Shown one piece after another: positions 8,059-13,663 of a DNA stretch of 13,663 nt. The stretch is from CAZGYE01 sp964530165. Lineage in GTDB: Bacteria; Planctomycetota; Planctomycetia; Planctomycetales; Planctomycetaceae. Both the position numbers and the translations under genes were made by a program. Position 1 is the stretch's first letter. Every line of letters begins with the position of its first letter. The notes under the pieces are model-generated. The model did not search any database and had not been told where the DNA came from. It worked only from the letters and a program-made list of their open reading frames with translations. The stretch lies in NCBI GenBank assembly GCA_964530165.1, contig CAZGYE010000141.1, positions 1 through 13,663 of the forward strand. The letters are read 5' to 3'.

Positions 8059-9998
8059 AGTGCGACGGGCTGTTGTTCGTCCGCCGCCACCATCCCTACG
8101 TGATGCACCAATGCGCGCGCCGGCTGGGATCGTTTTCCCTGCCGGGCGGCGACATCTGCATCCTCGACAACATACGAGTCGACGGACAGCCGAAGGTCCG
8201 CCGCCTCACCGAGGCGAAGTTTCCCACCGGCGTGTTCGGCCGGCCCGACCTCTCCTTCGACGCCAAACGGATCGTCTTCGGCTTCGCCAAGAAACGCGAG
8301 GGCGAGCACAGCGAGATGAGCTACGCCAACGTCTCCCAACGGACCGCCCCGCTGTACGCCAACCACGAAGCGGGCCCGTGTCACGAGTTCCAGTGCTGGG
8401 AGATGGGGTTGGGCGGTGACGACCCGGCACCTCGACCACTCACGTCCGGGCCGTACGAGAACTCCGACCCGTTGTACCTGCCGGACGGCCGCATCGCCTT
8501 TATGTCGCACAGTCCCGGCGGATTGGTACAGTGCGGCGACTGGGCGCTGGCCTATTGCGTCTTCACGATGAACGCCGACGGCAGCGACCAGCGGCAAGTC
8601 ACAGTCAGCAAGGACGGCGAATGGGATCCGTTCCTGCTGCCGGACGGCACCATCGGCTTCACTCGCTGGGAATACATGATGAAGTTCTGGTCCCCGATTC
8701 AAATGCTGTGGTCGGTGCGTCCCGACGGCACGAATCCGCGGATGATCTACGGCAGCGATCTCAGCCGGAAGTACGCCCATCCGCTGAACTACGCCTCCGC
8801 CCGCCCGATTCCCGGCACGAACAAGCTGATCTCGATCGGCTCGGCCCACCACAACACGGGGGCCGGACCGCTGTGCATCATCGACCTGGGGATCGGCCCC
8901 AACGTGGCCGAGGGTATGCAGCGCATCACGCCGGTCCGCTTCGTCGAGACGCCCGACAAGCAGCCCGACAACGGGTGGTACGACTGCCCGTTCCCGCTCA
9001 GTGAGAAGTACTACTTGGTCTCCTACACCTTCTCGCAACGGGAGGCCGACACCCGCAATTACGCGATCTATCTGTTCGACATCTACGGCGGCAAAGAGTT
9101 AATCTATCGTGACGAAGAGCTGTCGGCCCTGTTTCCGATCCCGATTCGCCCCCGACGGCGGCCCCAAGCCGTGGCGCACACATCGGAAAAGCCCATGAAT
9201 GGGGTCGGCGAGTTCATGATCCAAGATGTGCATGAGGGCTTGGACCCTTCGGCCCGTGGCAAGGCGCGCTACGTCAGGATCGTCGAGGCCCACGAGCGGC
9301 ATATTCACACAGCTCCGTACGCGATTCAGGTCGGCCCGGATTCAGGGTTCGAGACCAAGACCGTGCTGGGGACGATCCCCGTCGAACGGGACGGCTCGGC
9401 CTATTTCCGCGTGCCGGCCGGCAAGAGCATCTTCTTCAGCGTCCTGGACGAAAAGCATCAAGCACTGCACACCATGCGCAGCGTGACGAACATTCGGGCC
9501 GGCGAGCGGACAGGCTGCGTCGGCTGCCACCAGCCAACCGGGCAGGTCCCGTCGAATCGACCGAGGCTGGCGCTCCAGCGGCCCCCTTCAAAGATTCAGC
9601 CGCCGCCATGGGGCGTCAAGCCGATGGACTACGACGCGCTGATTCAACCCTTGCTAGATAAGCATTGCATCGCGTGTCACGACGGCAGTGCCGGCAAGGA
9701 AAAATCCTTCGACCTGACCGCCTGCAAGAAGCGCAGGTTCATGAATGTGCAAATGGCTGAATCTTACTTCAACCTTCGTAAACACGTGCGACACGCGCCG
9801 ATCTTTACGTATTTTCTGGCTCCGGGAACGTTCGGCTCACGCGTCAGCCCGCTGATGGACGTGCTGGCCAAGGAGCACTACCAGGTCAAGCTCAGCAGCG
9901 CCGAATGGCGGCTCCTTTGCGCGTGGATCGACTGCAACGCCCCTTATATCGGCGACTACAGCGTCGTCGCCGTCAAGACCGCCTCGGCCAACGAGTGA
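7959..9998 (+). CDS. HzsA-related protein, C-terminal part with two CXXCH (frameshifted gene)
   Basis: This is the continuation of the gene starting at 7189. The frame is open from 7827, just after a stop at 7824; the first start-like codon is TTG 7959, with no signal peptide, so it is unlikely to begin here. It parallels the upstream paralogue module by module: FKNPLL against FQNPLL, SFDAKRIVFGF against SYDAKRVVFGF, YLPDGRIAFMS against YLPNGRIAFAS, TRWEYM against TRWEYH, GKELIYRD against NRELIYRD, and IPVERDGSAYFRVPAG against VPVESDGSAHFTVPAH. Heme sites are CVGCH (codons from 9516) and CIACH (from 9666, in LLDKHCIACHDG). The third site of the paralogue is absent because the protein ends about 110 residues after the second. 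Expected location is outside the cytoplasm. Substrate and partner are unknown. The gene ends before a palindrome at 10013. Confidence 0.78.
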   Translation: MLAEKSLDPQAWLRVYRNAHWVVRRLAFKNPLLKCDGLLFVRRHHPYVMHQCARRLGSFSLPGGDICILDNIRVDGQPKVRRLTEAKFPTGVFGRPDLSFDAKRIVFGFAKKREGEHSEMSYANVSQRTAPLYANHEAGPCHEFQCWEMGLGGDDPAPRPLTSGPYENSDPLYLPDGRIAFMSHSPGGLVQCGDWALAYCVFTMNADGSDQRQVTVSKDGEWDPFLLPDGTIGFTRWEYMMKFWSPIQMLWSVRPDGTNPRMIYGSDLSRKYAHPLNYASARPIPGTNKLISIGSAHHNTGAGPLCIIDLGIGPNVAEGMQRITPVRFVETPDKQPDNGWYDCPFPLSEKYYLVSYTFSQREADTRNYAIYLFDIYGGKELIYRDEELSALFPIPIRPRRRPQAVAHTSEKPMNGVGEFMIQDVHEGLDPSARGKARYVRIVEAHERHIHTAPYAIQVGPDSGFETKTVLGTIPVERDGSAYFRVPAGKSIFFSVLDEKHQALHTMRSVTNIRAGERTGCVGCHQPTGQVPSNRPRLALQRPPSKIQPPPWGVKPMDYDALIQPLLDKHCIACHDGSAGKEKSFDLTACKKRRFMNVQMAESYFNLRKHVRHAPIFTYFLAPGTFGSRVSPLMDVLAKEHYQVKLSSAEWRLLCAWIDCNAPYIGDYSVVAVKTASANE

Positions 9999-10012
9999 GC
10001 GCCCCTTGACTT

Positions 10013-10062
10013 ATTTAGCCGGCGGGCTTGCCCGCCGCGCCCCGCAAGCGGGGCGGCTAAAT
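10013..10062. repeat. Y-shaped double-hairpin palindrome between convergent genes
   Basis: An outer 8-bp stem, ATTTAGCC (10013-10020) with GGCTAAAT (10055-10062), encloses two perfect 7-bp hairpins: GGCGGGC-TT-GCCCGCC (10021-10036) and GCCCCGC-AA-GCGGGGC (10039-10054). The fold is a three-way junction in either strand. It lies between the 3' ends of the second HzsA-like gene and the UroD-family gene, so it could end transcription from both sides, although no T-run follows. Its mosaic GC-rich style resembles the block at 9-212, and it is probably a dispersed planctomycete repeat. Confidence 0.85.
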
Positions 10063-10105
10063 GATCCCATGCAACCCGACGACGATTTCTGTATAAAACG
10101 GACCA

Positions 10106-11179
10106 CTAAGAATAGTACGTCGCGTACTTCTCCATGGCGTCCATTAAGGCCCCCGCATTCTCGAGCGGCACGCCGGGGTACAGCCCGTAGATCATCATCA
10201 GGCCGCCTTGCGGACTGCCCAGCTTTTCCACCTCTTCGCGAACGAGGGCGTCCACTTGGGCGGGCGTGCCTTGGGCGGTGATCTTCTGCCGATCGATGTC
10301 CAGCTCGATGCAGAGCTTTCCCGTCAGATGTTGGGCGATCCAATCGACGCCGTTCACCAGGTCCTGTAGATTGAGGACGTCCATGCGGCAATCGAGCAGA
10401 TCATCCATCAACGCCCGCAGATCACCATCCGCATGGACGTGCACGATACAACCGGCGTCGCGCGCGGTGTTCATCAGCCGTTGGTAGCTGGGTTTAATGT
10501 ATTCGCGGAAATGCTCGGGCGAGAGCATCGGCCCGACCTGCATTCCCAGGTCCTCGGCAAACCCCATCCATTCCACGCCGACACGATGGATGTAATTCTC
10601 CACAAGCCCTAGGTTGAATTGCTCGATCATATCGAGCAGTTCCCGGAGCTTCTGCTCGCCGTCGGCCATGTCGAACAGCACGTTCTGGTATCCGCGGAGA
10701 TCGGTCAGCTTCAGCCAGGTGTGGTTATGGCCGATTTCACCGTTTCGCAGGCAAGTTTGGGAGATGGTGGGACCAATGTGCTTGGCTTGTTCCGTCCAGT
10801 CGATGGGGCCCCAATGCGTCGTCTCGTTGGGGTCCGGCGGCGTATAGCCGTCGAAATCATCCCAGCTTTCGAGCGGATGCTTGGTGACGACGCCGGTGAT
10901 CCCGTCGTCGGTCGTTTCCCAGACGCAGCCCCACGGATCGACGAACGGCTGACCGGCCCGAACAGAGGGGGAATAATCGGGCTCGACCGCTTCCCGTGCT
11001 CTTTCGAAATCCGGGAAGAGGACGGGATGCGATTCCATCAGATCCTCGAGCGCGTCGTGCGGATAATGATGCCAGCAAGCGGCATTGACGTGAAATGTCA
11101 TGGGGATATAGTCCGGCCCTTCGAAGCGAACCGTACGCAAGAGATTGTCGCGTTGCTGCTCAATGCTTCCTAGGGGCAT
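10106..11179 (-). CDS. Uroporphyrinogen decarboxylase-family protein (not HemE)
   Basis: A 357-residue cytoplasmic TIM-barrel protein of the UroD superfamily, closer to the methyltransferase-like members (MtaA/CmuA group and uncharacterised relatives) than to heme-pathway HemE. Support: FAEDLGMQVGPML then SPEHFREYIKPSYQ (about 207-235), HVHADGDLRALMDDLL (from H247), DVLNLQD (267-273) and the closing IYGLYPGVPLENAGALMD. The HemE substrate motif RQAGRY is absent; that region reads IPMTFHVNAACWHHYP. ATG 11179 has GAGG 6 nt upstream. A GTG at 11191 in the same frame also has a GAGG at 8 nt and would add four residues, so the start is not certain. A corrinoid or zinc-dependent methyl transfer is possible, but no corrinoid protein lies beside it. 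Function is unassigned. Confidence 0.85.
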   Translation of the reverse strand: MPLGSIEQQRDNLLRTVRFEGPDYIPMTFHVNAACWHHYPHDALEDLMESHPVLFPDFERAREAVEPDYSPSVRAGQPFVDPWGCVWETTDDGITGVVTKHPLESWDDFDGYTPPDPNETTHWGPIDWTEQAKHIGPTISQTCLRNGEIGHNHTWLKLTDLRGYQNVLFDMADGEQKLRELLDMIEQFNLGLVENYIHRVGVEWMGFAEDLGMQVGPMLSPEHFREYIKPSYQRLMNTARDAGCIVHVHADGDLRALMDDLLDCRMDVLNLQDLVNGVDWIAQHLTGKLCIELDIDRQKITAQGTPAQVDALVREEVEKLGSPQGGLMMIYGLYPGVPLENAGALMDAMEKYATYYS

Positions 11180-11214
11180 GTCAAACCTCACAGCTGAAAC
11201 CTCTGCGAGCTGGG

Positions 11215-11328
11215 ATTATTGATAGGCTGTCGTCGTGACACCCAAACCGACAACTTGTTGTCGGAAGCCACTAGTTTCACGGCACGTCCAGCGACGACAA
11301 GTCGACGGTTTGGGTTTCTATGAATAAT
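11215..11328. repeat. Long imperfect inverted repeat between two minus-strand genes
   Basis: Two 24-nt arms (11240-11263 and 11292-11315) are inverted copies with three mismatches and share ACCCAAACCG, ACTTGT and GTCG. They flank a 28-nt loop. Outside them, ATTATTGATAG (11215-11225) and CTATGAATAAT (11318-11328) form an outer inverted pair with one mismatch. The left arm can also form its own hairpin, CCGACAA-CTTG-TTGTCGG (11247-11264). It fills the space between the end of the BNR/LamG gene and the start of the UroD-family gene. It may act as a terminator or mRNA-stabilising hairpin for the upstream minus-strand gene, or be a small non-autonomous element. Confidence 0.8.
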
Positions 11329-11333
11329 TCGCC

Positions 11334-13148
11334 CTAGGGGCCAGCGTGATAGTTGGCGACGGCCTCGGACGTGCGAAGATATCGTTCATAGACCCGCAGG
11401 CGCTTCAACCGTCCGCGCAGTTTGGGCGCAAGCCGGAGCGTGCCCGCGCCGCTGACGTCACCCAGCTCCGGACTGAAGCGCCCCCAGCCGTATGTGCAGG
11501 CCGTGCCGCCGTCGCAGAGGATCCCGTCGACCACAAAGCTGATGACGTTCGGACCGCCGTCGACAATAATCACCACGTGCTGCCAAGTGCCGGGCTTGAT
11601 GATGTCGCGGTCACAGGACCAGAAGGCGGTGTTCTTGCCGTCGCTGATTTCGATGCGGATTGTGCCGTGCCCGGCGGTCGTGACGACGAAGCCTTTGCCC
11701 GCCGCATCGCGGCTGTCGAGAATGACCTGGCCGGCGGCCAATTCGTCCAGATTCATCCAGAAGTCGACCGAAAACCCGCCGCCTTCGGCCAGATTCGCCA
11801 GCTTGGGCATGTCAACATTGCTGCGTTGGAGGTCTTCGGCCCCTAGATCCAGAATCAGCCCTTTTTTGGTCACCGTTTTCACTTTGCCCTGGTTCCAAAG
11901 ACCTTCCAGTAGCGTGGGATCGATGGGGTGAACTCGGGCGACGGTCTTCTGCGTTTCGGTAATCCAGGTGCGGCCGTGCTGCTCGATCAGGTCGGGATAG
12001 CTCATCCCCCCGCCCGGGCCGGGCATGCCCGTCTTCGGATCGAAGAGGCAGTTCTTCGGATCGGAATCGTACAGGACGATTTCCGGCTGCGACCAGTGGA
12101 TGAACCCGTCTTTCTCGATGCCGCCGCTCAACCAGGCGGGGTTTCTTCCCCGAAAGGGGTTCCGATGCGCGCCGTGGTGGTGGAACCAGAACAGGTACTT
12201 GCCGCCGGCTGTTTTCCAGACCTTGGGACACGCCCTGGAGTTCTTGAATTTTCTGCCGCCGGGTGTGTAGGTGGCGTATTCGGGCATCGTCCAGGTGTGG
12301 GCTGCGTCGCGGCTGTAGGCATGGCACGGATGATCGCCGGCGGTACGGTACATGCAGTAGATCGACCCGTCATTGAGGGCCACGATGTTCTGTTCCGCCT
12401 GGACCTCGCCGAAGGCGGGATTTTTCAGGCCCACGTCGCCATCGGGCAACAACTGCCACTGGATCTTGGCCGGATCGGTTTCCGCAAGGATATTGTCCGA
12501 GCGGTAAAACCAGCCTTCCGAGCGGTCGATCAAGTACTTGCCGCACTTGCTGAAGGCAAACATCATCGTATCGCCCAGCGTGATCGGCTTGCCGATCCCC
12601 CAAAAGATCTGGACCTTGCCGTCGAACGTGTTGCTGCGGTCGACGGCCGTCATCCGCATCGGCAAGCGGTACCGTTGCTTGGACCACGTGCGTCCGTTGT
12701 CGTCCGAGAACTTGTAGACGAACCAGCCCACGCAATCGCTGCGTCCCGGGCAGCGGAAATTGTCGCCGTTGTAGTCGTAGAACACATACACGCGGCCGCT
12801 CTTGGCAAGGACCGGGAGGGAATAGACGGCCGGGGGCCCGTCGGCCGGCTCCAGCTCCACCAGTTTCGACCAGGTGCGGCCCTGGTCTGCGCTGATGGTG
12901 GAGACCACGTGCGAGTTGGCCGCCCCCTCGTGTCCTCCGGCTGTGGTCAGCGTGCACAGCCAGTTGCCGTCTTTGGTGATCACCACGTACGGCTGGTCGC
13001 AGTATCCTTCGTCGGGAATACGATGGCCCGTTCGAATGTCTCGCGGATCGCGGCCGACTAAGTCTTCTGCGGCGACGAGTGCGGGAGTCATCCACAGCGT
13101 CGCCACGGCTAACATCCCCCAAAAATTCCATACGGCGGCAGATTTCAC
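11334..13148 (-). CDS. Exported BNR/sialidase-like propeller with LamG-like domain
   Basis: A 604-residue protein, probably secreted or periplasmic. A signal peptide spans about 1-27 (hydrophobic WGMLAVATLWMTPALVAA). A six-bladed-propeller-type domain (about 30-430) carries three Asp boxes: SADQGRTW (86-93), SDDNGRTW (148-155) and the imperfect SRDAAHTW (279-286). A concanavalin-A/LamG-like domain (about 445-604) follows, with FSVDFWMNLDEL, GTWQHVVIIVDG and GRLKRLRVYERYL. BNR proteins with LamG domains in planctomycetes are usually linked to sialic acid or other polysaccharide breakdown, but I could not confirm the catalytic Arg triad, Tyr or Glu, so a binding-only role is possible. The start is GTG 13148 with GAGGAG 10 nt upstream (13164-13159). 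An internal ATG 11 codons in would cut the signal peptide short. Confidence 0.85.
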   Translation of the reverse strand: MKSAAVWNFWGMLAVATLWMTPALVAAEDLVGRDPRDIRTGHRIPDEGYCDQPYVVITKDGNWLCTLTTAGGHEGAANSHVVSTISADQGRTWSKLVELEPADGPPAVYSLPVLAKSGRVYVFYDYNGDNFRCPGRSDCVGWFVYKFSDDNGRTWSKQRYRLPMRMTAVDRSNTFDGKVQIFWGIGKPITLGDTMMFAFSKCGKYLIDRSEGWFYRSDNILAETDPAKIQWQLLPDGDVGLKNPAFGEVQAEQNIVALNDGSIYCMYRTAGDHPCHAYSRDAAHTWTMPEYATYTPGGRKFKNSRACPKVWKTAGGKYLFWFHHHGAHRNPFRGRNPAWLSGGIEKDGFIHWSQPEIVLYDSDPKNCLFDPKTGMPGPGGGMSYPDLIEQHGRTWITETQKTVARVHPIDPTLLEGLWNQGKVKTVTKKGLILDLGAEDLQRSNVDMPKLANLAEGGGFSVDFWMNLDELAAGQVILDSRDAAGKGFVVTTAGHGTIRIEISDGKNTAFWSCDRDIIKPGTWQHVVIIVDGGPNVISFVVDGILCDGGTACTYGWGRFSPELGDVSGAGTLRLAPKLRGRLKRLRVYERYLRTSEAVANYHAGP

Positions 13149-13452
13149 AGCGCTACGTCTCCTCGTCTCATGTGGAACTTGGGAAATTCTCTAATCTGTG
13201 TCGCTGGCCGGTCACACGACGTTCCCCACAGGTTCTTACTTTCCCATGACCTGACCCAATTATCAAGGCGGTCCGGTCACGCGGATTGTTCCGGTTGGTT
13301 GAACAAACGCCACACAATTTGGGCAAACTCGCGCCATTTATCACTTTCGCCCACCATTTCGGCCTGCCGTCTTGATAGATTGGGTAAATTGAAGAATGTG
13401 GAGTGGTTTTACACAACGTTTGGCATTCACGCGTGAGTTTGAGGTTCCACAA
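13149..13452. other. Gene-free divergent intergenic region
   Basis: 304 nt between the BNR/LamG gene (minus) and the LEDRTLLS gene (plus). Upstream signals for both divergent genes should lie here. It is less GC-rich than its surroundings. CCGGTCACACG (13208-13218) and CCGGTCACGCG (13273-13283) are near-identical direct repeats 65 nt apart. No confident promoter pair, RNA gene or terminator was recognised. Confidence 0.4.
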
Positions 13453-13663
13453 ATGTTCATGACCCCTTGGCTGCGTTCGTTGAAATCATCCGTGCGTCCG
13501 AGATCGCGACGCAGACTCGTCCCCAGTGCCCGCCCAACTGCTGCGGCTCACCAGGTGGAACTCCTGGAAGACCGCACGCTGTTGAGCATTGGCTCGGTGT
13601 TCTTTCCATCCACCGGCGCGTTGATGATCGTCACCGATACCAGCGACGATGTGGCCGTCACTG
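13453..13663 (+). CDS. Start of a planctomycete LEDRTLLS-type exported protein (partial)
   Basis: The first 70 codons of a gene that runs off the right edge. ATG 13453 has GAGG (13441-13444) 8 nt upstream; a second ATG two codons on is also possible. The N-terminus is rich in Arg and Ser (SVRPRSRRRLVPSARP), then reads VELLEDRTLLSIGS. An LE(D/P/S)R-x-LLS stretch after a basic leader is, to my knowledge, a recurrent N-terminal mark of very large exported planctomycete proteins with repeat, cadherin-like or dockerin domains. A threonine- and aspartate-rich beta-like sequence begins after it (MIVTDTSDDVAVT). No classical hydrophobic signal peptide is seen in the visible part. The domains downstream cannot be seen, so no function is assigned. 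Confidence 0.75.
   Translation, partial: MFMTPWLRSLKSSVRPRSRRRLVPSARPTAAAHQVELLEDRTLLSIGSVFFPSTGALMIVTDTSDDVAVT

Noticed and set aside
7602..9038. 478-codon minus-strand open frame
   Set aside because: It is antisense to the second HzsA-like gene, whose plus-strand product matches its paralogue motif by motif; high GC explains the long shadow.
3253..9998. Genuine anammox hydrazine synthase locus
   Set aside because: No HzsB/HzsC-like genes are present, the putative Tyr ligand is missing and the neighbours are unrelated; family relationship does not imply the reaction.
10106..11179. hemE
   Set aside because: The RQAGRY substrate motif is absent and the N-terminal region differs.
11228..11315. 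Pseudoknot formed by TGTCGTCG/CGACGACA crossing the ACCCAAACCG pair
   Set aside because: The pairing is possible on paper, but it competes with the longer 24-nt arms, which explain the same bases more simply.
11928..13061. 377-codon plus-strand open frame
   Set aside because: It is antisense to the BNR/LamG gene, which has Asp boxes, a signal peptide and a ribosome binding site.

Overview
The window looks like a chromosomal stretch of a non-anammox planctomycete (Planctomycetota, Pirellulales-like). The signs are two large secreted proteins related to the hydrazine synthase alpha subunit (HzsA), with a propeller, a middle domain and c-type heme sites; a BNR/sialidase-like protein fused to a LamG-like domain; an orphan uroporphyrinogen-decarboxylase-family protein; the LEDRTLLS motif near the N-terminus of the truncated last protein; and GC-rich mosaic intergenic palindromes. 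The taxon is inferred from these features and no marker gene is present.

Layout. 1-358 has no gene: nested inverted repeats (about 9-212), then a pyrimidine-rich leader with a 16-nt tandem repeat. 359-1477 (+) is a GT4-type glycosyltransferase, overlapped by 37 nt by cinA (1441-2715, +). cinA ends inside a 7-nt tandem repeat and converges on queD (2747-3154, -). 3253-6906 (+) encodes a 1217-residue secreted HzsA-related protein with three CXXCH sites. 7189-9998 (+) is a second, shorter HzsA-related gene with two CXXCH sites, split into two frames by an apparent single-base indel near 7880-7905. A Y-shaped palindrome (10013-10062) separates it from a convergent UroD-family gene (10106-11179, -). 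A long imperfect inverted repeat (11215-11328) lies between that gene and the BNR/LamG gene (11334-13148, -). About 300 nt of non-coding DNA follow, then the first 70 codons of a probable large exported protein (13453 onward, +).

How the genes may work together. Glycosyltransferase-cinA looks like a translationally coupled pair. The tandem HzsA-like genes are the core of the window. They share propeller, middle and heme modules but differ at the N-terminus and in heme number, and no HzsB or HzsC-like gene is visible. They are probably exported redox or binding proteins of unknown substrate rather than hydrazine synthase. The BNR/LamG protein and the LEDRTLLS protein fit an exported, polysaccharide-oriented lifestyle. 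No transposase, CRISPR array, tRNA or rRNA was seen. The main points for a second look are the HzsA-like pair, the CinA whose C-terminal domain has lost its deamidase residues, and the four different repeat or palindrome elements placed between genes.
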